This document shows, one piece after another, positions 1 to 8,425 of a DNA stretch of 10,402 bases. The position numbers were made by a program, and so were the translations under genes. This DNA is from Basidiobolus heterosporus B8920. Taxonomy: Eukaryota > Basidiobolomycota > Basidiobolomycetes > Basidiobolales > Basidiobolaceae. Under the pieces are notes generated by a model. The model was given only the letters and a program-made list of their open reading frames with translations. It did not search any database and had not been told where the DNA came from. The stretch covers positions 1 to 10,402 of the forward strand of contig JNET01030115.1 of assembly GCA_000697455.1 (NCBI GenBank). The letters run 5' to 3'. Positions within the stretch are counted from its first letter, which is position 1. Each line of letters opens with the position of its first letter.

Positions 1-83
1 AATTCAACTTCTCTATAGAACACTGTAGTGCTCTATATCATTAACCAGACTTCTAGCTGAAGAAACTTTCATCATTGCCTCAT
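1..83 (+). repeat. Repeat R, right-hand part of a copy cut by the window edge
   Basis: This stretch aligns by eye with 6518-6600. Both carry 'ctctatagaacactgtagt'-like sequence followed by a shared 'cagacttctggctgaagaaa' block. The same block occurs in inverted form near 8432-8500. Only the last part of the repeat is inside the window, so its left end cannot be judged. It runs directly into the S module at 81. No coding function is apparent in this piece. The homology is seen in the sequence; calling it one family with the copies at 5395-6597, 8426-9415 and 9695-10143 is inference from that shared order. Confidence 0.75.
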
Positions 84-250
84 CTTCTAAAAGCTATTAT
101 TCTATTGATTCCATTTTTCTGGTAAGGTTTCTATACATACTATCAGTATTGATATTCTGCCAGTATAAAATTCAGCTACTGCTGATAACATGTTGTGGTA
201 TTGCACTTGCTCTCTATCTGGATCTCTTTTCTTATCAAAACGTGCCGCTA
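81..250 (+). repeat. Repeat module S, copy 1
   Basis: About 170 bp starting 'catcttct' and ending near 'cgtgccgcta'. It matches 6598-6771 in the same orientation and 3331-3496 in reverse complement. Read on the minus strand, the centre of all copies gives a similar peptide around 'REQVQYHN' and 'EKWNQ', so the segment may be the tail of an old coding region; I do not recognise the protein. The right end corresponds to CGCCACTG in the 6598-6771 copy, which resembles a hAT-type terminus, but I see no matching inverted terminus at the left end. It could be a small non-autonomous transposon or simply a recombining fragment of a larger element. Confidence 0.75.
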
Positions 251-296
251 CACAACACCATACAAACAAAAGAAATTCAGTAAACATCCACCATAA

Positions 297-797
297 CCTA
301 ACCCTACACCTATAAGAAAGAAAGATGAGCCAAAGGGCCAGGGCAATGAAAAGGTGCCATCAGAAAAAGATGATGAGACCTCTAGGTTGAAAGTCCCAAT
401 CCATGATATAGACCTTACAGTAGTCCAGATACCAGAGGAAGAAACACCTAAAAGAACAGATAAGGGGAAAGATATAGAAGTGTATTCACCAAAAGCTTGC
501 CAAGGTGAAGCAGATTGATCAGTGGATCAGCATTTAGAAGACATATTTGCCCAGGGATATGGCAGAAACACATTTGATATAGATAAAACTACCTCTACAA
601 GTAATCTGCATTTATTACTTGTTAAGAAGAATGGTCAGGCAATGCAAACAGCCATCAGGAATATCAATCATGCAATGAAGGATATAGATTCTAACAAGAG
701 GAAGTATAATAGCTGGCTCAATGCAATTGATGTCCAGTTCAATGAGTATCAACACCAAATACAAGCACTTGAGGATAGAATGGCACCATTTGTTTGA
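297..797 (+). pseudogene. Unrecognised coding relic: charged N-part, coiled-coil-like C-part
   Basis: One plus-strand reading frame stays almost entirely open over this stretch and shows coding-like composition. The first part is rich in Lys, Glu, Asp and Pro ('EEETPKRTDKGKDIE'). The second part is Asn/Gln/Lys-rich and probably helical ('NINHAMKDIDSNKRKYNSW', then 'YQHQIQALEDRM'), with spacing that could form a coiled coil. Such a layout is seen in Gag-like proteins of retroelements and also in unrelated structural proteins; I cannot assign a family. It is treated as a fossil with roughly one break. The S module lies just upstream, and further relics in the same orientation follow. The start is uncertain because no promoter or full 5' end is visible. 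Confidence 0.5.
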
Positions 798-1004
798 TCT
801 TTGACTGGTTATCAACCATAACTACATCTACTAACCAAGGTTCATCAACAAGATCTTGCTGAGCTAAGCAGGACCTTGCTGATTAAGCCTCTAAAGCAGC
901 CTGAAATAGCTTGGGCAAGTGTGAGCCAAAGCCTTGTTGGGAAACCAATAAATCAAAAGACCTTGAGGATCCAAGAGCATGTTGATTGCACAAAGACTGT
1001 GTAG

Positions 1005-1351
1005 ATGAACATTCAAAACACAGTGCATTATATTACAAGAAGCTACATTGATTTTCAGCAGAGTTGGAGAGAGCAGAGACCTGGCATCACCCAGATGTTA
1101 ATTGATTGGCTTCATGTTACTTATCCCGGTTCTCAGCAAGCCAATGGAGACTGGGCAACCATATGTCTTTTCATGAAGTATATGAAGAATGTAGGGGTTC
1201 TCAATGGGCAACAAAGAAGGTGAAAGTAAAGCCACAGGTTCCGATCAACAAAGAAATGTCTGAATTTGTGGAGAATCCTACAGACCAAGCATTCAGCAGT
1301 ATCTTCCAAACCCCCATGGAAAAACCACTAGAAGGTAGCCAATTAAGATAG
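1005..1351 (+). pseudogene. Unrecognised coding relic, middle part
   Basis: Two overlapping plus-strand frames cover this area. The first carries an aromatic-rich, folded-domain-like stretch ('QQSWREQRPGITQM', then 'NGDWATICLFMKYMKNVG'). The second carries a Pro/Lys-rich linker ('VKVKPQVPINKEMSEF', 'FQTPMEKPLEG'). The 798-1004 interval between this and the preceding relic has no convincing open frame but may be decayed coding sequence of the same unit. I know of no family match. The orientation and spacing suggest that this and the 297-797 and 1462-1887 relics once belonged to one transcription unit, perhaps the first ORF of a retroelement; that is inference only. Confidence 0.4.
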
Positions 1352-1461
1352 CCTAGAACACTGGATATACCTAATTCCCCAACTTCTATTTCCCTCAAAC
1401 CAAGTACTTACACAACCCCTTTGCTGCCACCTAAGATATACCCAACAACAATCACCTTGCA

Positions 1462-1887
1462 ATGACAAGAAGCCATGGAAAATCCCTAGCAAAATATACT
1501 AGGCAGACAGCTTCACCTGTGAGCTCCTCTTCACAAAGCCAAGCTATGGAAAGCATTGTGTTAGAGATAGCAAATGTACAAGCAACAGAAGCAGCTCCCA
1601 GACTCAGATTCTTACAACCAGTTCAGTTTTCCAAGAGCAATAAGTACTTGAATATAATCACCACATATTTTCAGGAAAAGTCCCAAATGCTAGTTACAGA
1701 GGTATGTTCAGCTTTTCTTTGAAAGATGACTGGACTTATGGTGGAGGAAGCACAGGACATAGAATTTGTTGAGAAGATGATTGATCAGTGGCATGGTGCT
1801 GTTGGATATTCATCAACTCAATGGAATAAAGATATAGTCACTGGTGTATTAATAGAATGGTGGATATATTCTGAGATAGTTGCATAG
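1462..1887 (+). pseudogene. Unrecognised coding relic, downstream part
   Basis: A plus-strand frame at 1462-1722 has a Ser/Gln-rich beginning ('SPVSSSSQSQAMES') followed by a more globular segment ('KYLNIITTYFQEKSQM'). It is followed closely by a 53-residue frame at 1726-1887 with acidic and Trp-rich sequence ('EEAQDIEFVEKMIDQW', then 'GVLIEWWIYSE'). The Trp content and acidic helices look like real decayed protein rather than chance translation, but I do not recognise the family. The interval 1352-1461 is Pro/Thr/Ser-rich in translation and could be a linker. It is degraded, and its functional role is unknown. Confidence 0.4.
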
Positions 1888-2860
1888 TGCAATATATGTG
1901 ACAGCACACTTTTTGCTCTGGGGAAAGTGAACATAGCAGAGTGACTAAAAACTGATGGGAAAAAAAAGAAAGTTGCTTGTTACATTTAGAAAAATATATT
2001 GTTTATGGTGGTGGATTGCTAAAGCAGTAATCAACCAATCACTTAACAGAATTAAATATACTCCTTTAAAGTAGTCTTCTGCTACTAGATTTCTCCTAGT
2101 GCAAAATGGGTAGGTTGCTGATTTTATGATGGTGTTGTGGTGATGATCAAGGATCTGGAAAAAAACTGTTGATTCTCTGCTGGTATTTTGACCACAATTT
2201 ATCATAGGGAATGGCAACCTTGTCAAGAATGTTACAGCAAAATTGGTGATAGTTACTACTCAATGGAGCGTGGATGAAAACTAAGGAGAAGAAAATGAGC
2301 AGGAGTATCATATAGTTGTAGCCATGTGCTTTTTTGGATGGTTGAAGAGCCCTACTAGCCATGCTAAATCCCTAGACAACCCATAAATTGGAGGTTTCAT
2401 TTCCATGTAAAATGCACCACAAGAACTATGTTGTTATTGTGCTTTGGCAAGGATTCATTGATATCTTGCAGGAATAGTATAGGAGAACATCCAGCTGTTT
2501 AGCTTTGCACATGGTACAGTATTCTCCAGTCATAGTAAGCAATATAGTTACCAAACCCATATTAAATATTAAGAGGTATATGTTGGTTGAATATACACTG
2601 AGTTTTTCATAAGTACAGCAACTTATCATGGTTTTCACTAGCACATGATACCACTTACTAGTGAGATGTGTATGTTACAAAACATACAGCATGTATAGTA
2701 ATTTTACTAAAGTGCCCATGAAATGGAAGTATGTAGATGTATTTGAGTTATTTCTGTTGAATCAAGTTTGTGCATATGCAGAGGTTAGCAAGAGCAAATA
2801 TTTAGTATTTTCTGACACTCATTATGAGTGGAATAATTGTCAATAAAAGGTGTAATTGTG
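1888..2860. other. AT-rich stretch without recognisable feature
   Basis: Short open frames exist on both strands, including a minus-strand 71-residue frame at 2147-2362 with a hydrophobic segment ('YNYMILLLIFFSLVFIH'). None shows a family signature, and neighbouring frames overlap without a consistent pattern. I find no tRNA-like fold, no rRNA sequence and no tandem array. The only structured part is the right edge, which leads into the hAT-like terminus at 2904-2911, so this stretch may be the interior of a decayed DNA transposon. That is a guess from position alone. Confidence 0.4.
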
Positions 2861-2911
2861 GAATGCAAAATAAATACAAGTATTTGAATGCAAAATGCAG
2901 AAACGCCACTG
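2861..2911 (-). mobile_element. hAT-like transposon terminus (one end only)
   Basis: On the minus strand the sequence starting at 2911 reads CAGTGGCGTTTCTGC. CAGTGGCG fits the known hAT terminal pattern (CAG-G-CG type). Immediately inside, the 11-mer gaatgcaaaat occurs twice (2861-2871 and 2886-2896), as expected for subterminal transposase-binding repeats. The 8 bases outside the end are tatgaatg (2912-2919), the position of a possible 8-bp target duplication. I did not find a partner terminus with the same 8 bases at lower coordinates, so the element is either truncated or too decayed. No transposase is recognisable. Confidence 0.35.
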
Positions 2912-3009
2912 TATGAATGTGATGGGACAGCACTGTTACACAAGTAATGATAGCTGTAAGGCTGTCAGATAAATACCACATGAATGCCATCAAAAGACCA
3001 GCAGCTCAC

Positions 3010-3330
3010 CTTATAATTAACAACCAGCCAATGCCCTGATGGCTTTATTACTGGATCACACATATCAGATCTGGCTAAATGAATTTTCTTAGGGTTTACT
3101 ACCAAACAAAAGTTGTCTGAGTTTCTTGTGTAATACACCTCCACAGCAGAGACTATGGCTCTTCTTCTGTGGTCTGAAGTAATTTCTATTTGTATGCCTT
3201 CATCAACTCTGTTGTCTGGCTGAGTAAAGCCCTTATATCATGAGATCTTCCAAACAGGATCTTGTAGAAAGGGCCATCTGGTACTATAAAAAAGGAACTT
3301 GACATTAGAACTCCCCCTATTGTTGTTTTG
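3010..3330 (-). mobile_element. Ty3/Gypsy fragment B: end of protease and following linker
   Basis: On the minus strand the translation near 3300-3240 ('SSFFIVPDGPFYKILFG') matches the protease tail at about 5185-5130 of the main element ('SSLFFIVSDGPTFQVMLG'). The match continues into a shared 'DNR-DE' segment. Beyond it the frame stays coding-like through 'RRRAIVSAVEVYYTRN' to about 3010, an area expected between protease and reverse transcriptase. This is therefore a second, independent copy of the same region, not part of the main element's order, because it lies beyond that element's RNase H. It begins where the inverted S module ends. It is a fossil and clearly incomplete. Confidence 0.7.
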
Positions 3331-3496
3331 CAGCATGTTTTGAGATGAAAGATATCAAGATAGAGAGTAAGTGCAATTCCACAATGTGTTCACAGCAGTA
3401 GCTGAGTTTTGCACTGGCAGAATATCAACACTGATGGTGTGTATTCAAACCTTTCCAGAAAAATGGAATCAATAGAATAACAGCTTTCAGAAGATG
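3331..3496 (-). repeat. Repeat module S, copy 3 (inverted)
   Basis: The reverse complement of this segment aligns with 81-250 and 6598-6771 over nearly their whole length, including 'ctattgattcca', 'atattctgccagt' and 'ggaattgcactt' blocks. Unlike the other two copies it is not preceded by the R repeat: similarity stops at about 3496, where the RNase H part of the main Gypsy element begins. This shows that S can exist without R. Its right-end equivalent (cagcatgttttg at 3331) abuts the Gypsy protease fragment B. Confidence 0.75.
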
Positions 3497-3730
3497 GAGT
3501 GTACTCCAAATAGATAAGGGCTGAGTTTATTAAGGCCGTAGAGAACTCCTAATGCTTTTTGCTTAATAGAGGGTAGTGAAGTTCATTTCCCTTAAATAGT
3601 CTGCAGTGATACTTTCATGGTTGCCTTCTTTAGAGATCTGGATAAGAATACCATCAACTCCTGCTCCTGAGCCATCCAAACTAAGAATAATTAATTGGTC
3701 ACTAATGTTGGTATGGTCAAGATGACTAAT
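3497..3730 (-). pseudogene. Ty3/Gypsy RNase H remnant
   Basis: In Ty3/Gypsy elements RNase H follows RT and removes the RNA strand of the RNA-DNA hybrid. Near 3695-3640 the minus strand gives 'LSLDGSGAGVDGILIQI', which matches the first strand of Gypsy RNase H (the D-x-S-x-x-G-x-G-x-x-L-x-Q pattern). Nearer 3500 a 'YLFGVH'-like peptide fits the later 'YGxHF' region. Orientation and place immediately after RT support the call. The domain is degraded and cut short at the S module boundary. Confidence 0.65.
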
Positions 3731-4740
3731 ACTGGAGATTTTGTTGGTGCTTTAAGTTTAAGGCATTTTCTTTGTGTTCTGTCTACCTGAAGGGCATGTG
3801 TTCATATAGTAAGGCTGTTAAAGGTTCTGCAATCTGGGCAGAGTATGGGATCTATTTTCTGAATAGTCTAGCAAGTCTTTAGAACTCTCTTGTATGCTTT
3901 AGACAAGCTGGACTTGTCTCATTGGTGAGTTTTGAAAATTTCTCAGGATCAACGAGTCTTCCATCTTTAGTAACAAGCTCTCTAAGTCTGATAGCTTTGT
4001 TGTATCCAAACTTACACTTTTCTCCTGAAATGGTTAATCCTACTTCCAGTAGCCACCTGAGTATCTCCTTTACTGTATTAATATATTCAAGGACATATGT
4101 CCAAGTTTTTGATAAGCAATGAGTGTGTTCTTCTCCCTGATAGAGTTCTTGGTTTCAATATTGTCCAAGAATGGTCTGTGCAATGTTGATTTGTCCTCTG
4201 CTGGTACTCTGTTTCATTGCTCTTTGATATATTTGAAATAATTTGATTCATCCATAATATATCTGTGTCACTCTGATTAATTCAATAGATCTGTCTATTA
4301 AGGTGTAATCTTCTGATCCTAAGTCCAGAAGAAGTTGGCCCATCCTGAGTACAGGTCAATGGTTATAAACATAGGGTTGCTTGCATATGACTCAATGTAT
4401 TCATGTTGTACTGGTGGTTACATTCCATCTTCAATTGTCACTTTATTGAGTTGCTAAAAATCCACCATGTATCACAGACTTCCACATTTCTTGATTGGAG
4501 TCATTCATGAATTCCTATAAGGTCTAGTGCTGTGTTCAATAGCACTGCTGTTGTATCTAAACTTTGACATTTCCACTACCTTTTCAAGTAATTGTGCAGA
4601 AATTAGGAAAGTCTTTTGTGCCCACAGAGTGTGCTTGAATGTATGAATCTTGACTGGCAGGAATAACTCCGTGGAAAACCAACCTCACTCTTCATCAACA
4701 AAAGCATAGACTTTGTTGTACTTCTTGAACATTTTATGAA
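3731..4740 (-). pseudogene. Ty3/Gypsy reverse transcriptase remnant
   Basis: Several RT blocks can be read on the minus strand in the right order. They are the entry region near 4560-4500 ('EHSTRPYRNS'), the substrate-strand region near 4470-4440 ('YMVDF'), the conserved 'TIDLYSGWANF' block near 4365-4325, and the region around the catalytic site near 4180-4145 ('RPFLDNIETKN'). The thumb and connection part follows towards 3750. RT copies the element RNA into DNA in cytoplasmic particles. The sequence is spread over frames and strongly eroded, so it is a fossil; the order of blocks rather than any single match makes the call. Confidence 0.7.
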
Positions 4741-5059
4741 GTATTGTCTTTCTTCTTGAATTAGCATATTTTCAATATGCATGTTTTGTGTTTACTCTTT
4801 GGTGAGTCTTAAAGTAGTTGCTGATGTTGGTTCTATCTGTGGGATGAGATAGGTTGTTGTTATAGTTGAGTTGAGACTGGTTGGATCTTTTAGCTACTGG
4901 TTTGTATTTTGTTGGTACATTCCTTGTTGTTATGTCTTCTACATGTGTGTCAAAAGAAAGACCATATCAACAAGTTTCACTTCGAAACAGTGGGATATGA
5001 TCTGAGTTTCTAAAGTTGTTTGCTTCCATTGTATAGAATATAGTTTTCCTTTTTCTATA
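4741..5059 (-). pseudogene. Ty3/Gypsy linker between protease and RT
   Basis: The minus strand near 4932-4881 reads 'RNVPTKYKPVAKRSNQSQ', a basic Pro-containing stretch that in this type of Gypsy polyprotein lies between protease and the RT fingers. The following sequence towards 4741 is Asn/Thr/Lys-rich ('DRTNISNYFKTHQR'). The protease frame lies immediately upstream and the RT blocks follow, so the position is consistent. There is no catalytic role; it is a spacer in the polyprotein. Confidence 0.6.
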
Positions 5060-5449
5060 TCAACTAGTTATAGCTATGGAAGTACTTTCATCAGGTCTGT
5101 TGTCTGCTTGTAATGGTGCTCTTCTCACATAAAGTTTACCAAGCATAACCTGAAAGGTTGGTCCATCGGAGACTATGAAGAAGAGGCTGGATACAAGAGC
5201 TTTTCCAAATTCAACAGGCTCAAAGTGACAAAGGCCTAGCATCTTCTTAGATCCTTCTGTAGCTGTCTTTTTGCTCCAATCAACTTCTGTTAGTGGCAGA
5301 TTAATTTGCTTAAATAGTAAAGCTGTGATTTTGTGGATTTCTGATCCAGAGTCAAAAATGCATTGTACTTCAAATGAGTAAGTGTTTGCTGTGTGAGTAG
5401 TGTAGTGTTGAGAGCTGATTCTCAAAGCACTTACTGTTCCTTTGGACAA
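5060..5449 (-). pseudogene. Ty3/Gypsy retropepsin-like protease remnant
   Basis: A continuous 129-residue frame. The active-site block 'CIFDSGSEIHKI' is at residues 30-41, with D33 the expected catalytic aspartate (D-S/T-G pattern). 'SSLFFIVSDGPTFQVMLGK' at about residues 89-107 is the later strand pair including the Ile/Val-Leu-Gly motif typical of retropepsins. The enzyme would cleave the Gag-Pol polyprotein. The same tail is found again at 3300-3240. Residues 1-16 ('KGTVSALRISSQHY') lie in sequence shared with 9700-9745, the left edge of repeat R, so the frame straddles a repeat boundary. It is the best-preserved coding stretch in the window, but the element around it is broken. Confidence 0.75.
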
Positions 5450-6597
5450 TTTCTATATTTTTATTTTATTATCAGTTACCTAAATCTTTATTACCTAAAT
5501 GTGATCATGACAATTACTTACCAATTTGAACTGAGTGCACACATTCAGGAATGCAAAACAGAGTCTCATCTCTTACTACACTATAATCCAGATTTGTGGC
5601 TATCTAATGAAAGTTATTTCATCAAAATCAGACCACTAATGGGCAAGATATGAGGTGCAGAAATTAGATCTCAACTGATGAAATGCTGTCACCAATCACT
5701 GACTGCCAAGAAACTGATTGCACTAATACACCCATGGCTTTTAATCCCATTAATGAAATCACTTCAAATTAGGAACAGCACTAGACCAATGATAGGTGCC
5801 TAATGTAGCTAGGTTTCAGATTACGCAGATGATTGTCTCACATTCTATTAACCTTTGATATTACCTCATGTTTAAAACTGTAACAGTATGTACCAATTCA
5901 CTAGGGTAAAAGAATGATTGGTTGAAGAATATCTTTCCTCTCCATCTACAAACCTAAAGAATAAGCTTTACCTTTGCAGTAAGGACATCTTGTTTCTACT
6001 ATCTCTTCCTTTTGTTGAGTCAAACACAGTTCAACCAATTTCTTTATGAGCCTAAGGAGACATATATTCACATCTTTAGTCTAACAAAACAAGTAAAGAC
6101 TTTGTTGCCTAAAGATATTCACTTGGTCAGCAGACAACTGCCTTCCAAAGGATATTTATTTTACTTTCTTTACTTTTTTCTATCTAAAGACACCTTTAGA
6201 CAGGACTTTAGTATTTGTACTTGTTAAGTTATAGAGGTTTAAAGTTGCAACTTCTGAATAGGTTTTGAAACAAGGAAGACCTGCAATTTAAACCTAAGTA
6301 TTAGGCTTGTAAGCACTTCTGGAGTCTCTTTACAAAACCTCATTTTTGTTCTGAAGTTAAAAGGCAGGTACCCTCTTAATTTGGGCCTGAACAACCAGCT
6401 TCTCTACACAACACAATACACTGTTCAGGATCAGATTGTGGTTCTTTTGGCTATAAGCACTTGTTATTAGGCATCTCTAAGGTCATTAAACCTTGTTTAT
6501 TGTCTGTGGTCACCTACAGAAATTTAACCTCTCTATAGAACATTGTAGTACTCTGTGTCATAGTCAGACTTCTGGCTGAAGAAATATGCATCATGGG
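5395..6597 (+). repeat. Repeat R, copy 1 (longest copy)
   Basis: About 1.2 kb. Its left 440 bp match 9695-10143 in the same orientation (shared 'aatcttta ttacctaa', 'caattactta', 'ataatccagatttgtggct', 'actagaccaatg'). From about 5588 to 6597 it matches the reverse complement of 9415-8426 (shared 'gcaccaatcactgac'-like and 'cctttgcagt', 'aatt--gggcctga' blocks). Short plus-strand peptides such as 'NPDLWLSNESYFIKI' are conserved between copies at 5588 and 9888, hinting at former coding, but no family is recognised. The copy sits between the Gag and protease halves of the main Gypsy element, so it probably inserted there or was rearranged into it. Confidence 0.75.
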
Positions 6598-6771
6598 CAC
6601 ATCTTCTGAAAGCTGTTATTCTATTGATTCCACTTTTCTGAAAAGGTTTATGTACTTACTATCAGTATTGTTATTCTGCCAGTACAAAAAATTCAGTTAC
6701 TGCTGATAACAAGTTGTGGTATTGCACTTGCTCTCTATCTGGATCTTTTCTCTTATGAAAACACGCCACTG
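6598..6771 (+). repeat. Repeat module S, copy 2, with CGCCACTG end
   Basis: It follows R directly, as in the copy at the left window edge, and ends 'aaaacacgccactg' at 6771. On the minus strand this is a CAGTGGCG start, the same 8 bases as the independent hAT-like end at 2904-2911. Similarity to 81-250 and 3331-3496 ends at or within a few bases of this point, where all three are flanked by a 'tgttgt'/'acaaca' motif. That common edge is good evidence for a real element terminus. No inverted partner was found at the left edge of S or R. Confidence 0.7.
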
Positions 6772-7447
6772 TACAACAGTGGCTGTTGTGGTTATGTAGT
6801 ACACATTTTCCACTTAAAGTCTGAGTTGCTCAGCTGTATTTTCCTGTGCCTCCTATTGTTTGTTTTCTGTACTTTACTGGAGTAAAGTATTGACTTCAGT
6901 CCTTGTTAGCTTGAAAAGATTTGGCAGAGTTTGCTCAAGGTGTTGAGTAGTAAGGAACATGTTGTGTTTTGTGTTCTCTGTAAAGTGTGATCTAAAAACC
7001 TGTCAACCACTTGTTGAGCTGCTTTGTTATCTGCAGTTGGCATTTGCCAATTGTACTTATATCTGGTAGATTCTGGTTGCTCCGGTTGAATTGGGCTTTT
7101 ACTACACATGACTGCTTGAGATTGTGCATTGGCTGTTTTCTCTGACTTTTTCTGAAGGACAAAGCTTTTTCTTGTCAGTTAAAGAGTTAAACTTCTTGTC
7201 TTCCTCTGGCTTAGTTAGGTATTTATGTACTTCCCCATCTGCTTCCAAGAATGCTAAGAGATATTGGTCTCTGTTGTGTACCATAGTATGCTAGTTGAGT
7301 TCAATGTGGTCAGCCAAGCTTGAGTTGGTTGGCGGTCTTTTTTGCTCTTCAGGCACAAAGGATCTGAATTCTCCATTCCCTTTACTCAGTAATAATTGTT
7401 TGCCTGTCATATCACATATTTCTCATATTTGTCAATAGAAATCCTGT
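6772..7447 (-). pseudogene. Ty3/Gypsy post-Gag region remnant
   Basis: Minus-strand frames at 7284-7102 and 7109-6906 read in the same direction as Gag. The second contains 'QQVVDRFLDHTLQ' followed by a helical 'LLNTLSKLCQIF', which fits the post-Gag segment of this Gypsy type; a comparable peptide, 'TAQQLKDKFLELP', occurs at about 9552-9514. The first is rich in charged residues ('EEDKKFNSLTDKKK') like a Gag tail. The part at 6772-6905 shows no clear domain and ends at the S module. A nucleocapsid zinc knuckle could lie near 7500-7450 but is not clear enough to claim. It is degraded. Confidence 0.55.
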
Positions 7448-8425
7448 TCAGTTATATAGCTTCATCAAATAAAGGACAGGCTCCTCTATAATGCTGATGT
7501 ATTTGCAGTATATATGGTGTTTAGTTCTAGCATTAGTTAGCTTGCTTAGGTTGTGAGGTGTTGAGTCTTGTTGAGTTGAAAAGGTACTATTTGTTTGAGC
7601 CTCAAGTCTGGGTGAGAGCTTTCCAAGTGCATCAACAATAACTGCTACTTGCTCTGTTGTCTGATTAGTAGGTTGCTTTGTCTTGGAGATTGAGTAGCTT
7701 CTTAATAGCCCCATTTATAGAGAAACAAAATCCATATCTGATTGTCTATCACTGTGCTTGAGAACTATAGCTTTAACTTTCTTGTATGTGCTTGTTGCTA
7801 TGAGAGATTGACTGACTGGCTCTTTTGTGTCTACTAGAAGATTAATTACAAAGTAGTTCTTCTTAGAGTACTTTAGAGCTGTGATACCTTGGTGAGAATA
7901 GTCTGCCTTTTACTTGTATAGTTGTATATATCACTCCAAGGATTGCGTTGAGTCACAGTACATCTTCAACTCTCTGAGTGTAATAACTGGATCATTCTTC
8001 TTTAATGCTGCTATAACCTCTTGTTCTGTAGTATATCAGAGTGGAGTTATATTTATCAATATCATAAATGAGTCAAAGCTACAAATTTGTCTTGATATGG
8101 CAGGTTGGCATAGAAATGGAATGATTTGATTTTCCTCTTGTAAGATAACTCAAAGGAGCTGCATACTTGGCTATTTTCTTGTAGGAAAGCTGTTAAGTTG
8201 TCCCCTGAGAACTTTGGAGGAATAGCTTCTTTGAGGGTGCTTATATATTCTGGTACAATGGTTCTGCCTTTCTTATGATTTAAGATATGTTGAGAAGATG
8301 TGCTGCTCAGCAGTGAGAGTGCTATCATGCTTCTAGAAATTGGATATTTAATTGTGTTTTGAGAGGTAATAATCTACCTAGGTCCTCCACTAAAGTTGTA
8401 GTGTAGTCAGATATTTTGATGTTTT
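7448..8425 (-). pseudogene. Ty3/Gypsy Gag (capsid) remnant
   Basis: Minus-strand coding-like sequence. 'TIVPEYISTLKEAIPPKFSG' at about 8262-8203 matches the typical start of a Gypsy capsid domain, where 'PPKFSGDN' precedes the helices that build the particle. It is followed by helix-like sequence ('KFVALTHL', 'ALKKNDPVITLRELKMYCD' near 8015-7960). Then comes an area near 7714-7500 with 'KQPTNQTTEQVAVIVDALGK', resembling the C-terminal Gag linker. The N-terminal end near 8425 starts where the inverted R repeat stops. Gag forms the cytoplasmic virus-like particle of LTR elements. It is a fossil with several breaks, and the family assignment is from motif wording and domain order. Confidence 0.65.

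Larger units (their letters stand above)
3497..8425 (-). mobile_element. Main Ty3/Gypsy LTR retrotransposon fossil, interrupted by repeat R+S
   Basis: Reading the minus strand from 8425 to 3497, the order is Gag, post-Gag linker, [R+S repeat at 6771-5395], protease, pre-RT segment, reverse transcriptase, RNase H. That order (protease, RT, RNase H) is the Ty3/Gypsy order. No integrase or chromodomain is seen, as the copy ends at about 3497 where the S module starts, and no flanking LTR pair is found. It is heavily degraded, with many breaks in every domain, and inactive. The Gag and pre-RT wording resembles Gypsy families of fungi, from memory only. The age is old, judging by the general decay and near-total CpG loss. 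Confidence 0.75.

Noticed and set aside
102-287. Minus-strand 61-residue frame as a host gene
   Set aside because: It lies within repeated module S, and similar sequence is found at 3331-3496 and 6598-6771; no independent gene signal.
615-815. Minus-strand frame opposite the charged/coiled-coil relic
   Set aside because: The plus strand has better coding composition; this is a shadow frame.
1782-1792. Plus-strand CAGTGGCATGG as the partner terminus of the hAT-like end at 2911
   Set aside because: The flanking 8 bases do not match tatgaatg and the inner sequence does not resemble the other end; it also lies in a coding-like stretch.
1945-2362. Overlapping minus-strand frames with a hydrophobic segment as a small membrane protein
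   Set aside because: No conserved motif, no partner or promoter evidence, two competing frames in AT-rich DNA; could easily be chance.
3922-4122. Plus-strand 66-residue frame
   Set aside because: It lies opposite the RT thumb/connection part of the Gypsy element and has no family signal.
5450-5520. Possible tiny intron on the minus strand (gtaagtaattg ... tttag) in the left part of R, also near 9790-9825
   Set aside because: The interval would be about 27-43 bases, too short for a convincing intron, and no exon pair with a known product flanks it.
7440-7520. Nucleocapsid zinc knuckle (CCHC) in Gag
   Set aside because: Expected here by position, but the residues are not clear enough to claim it.
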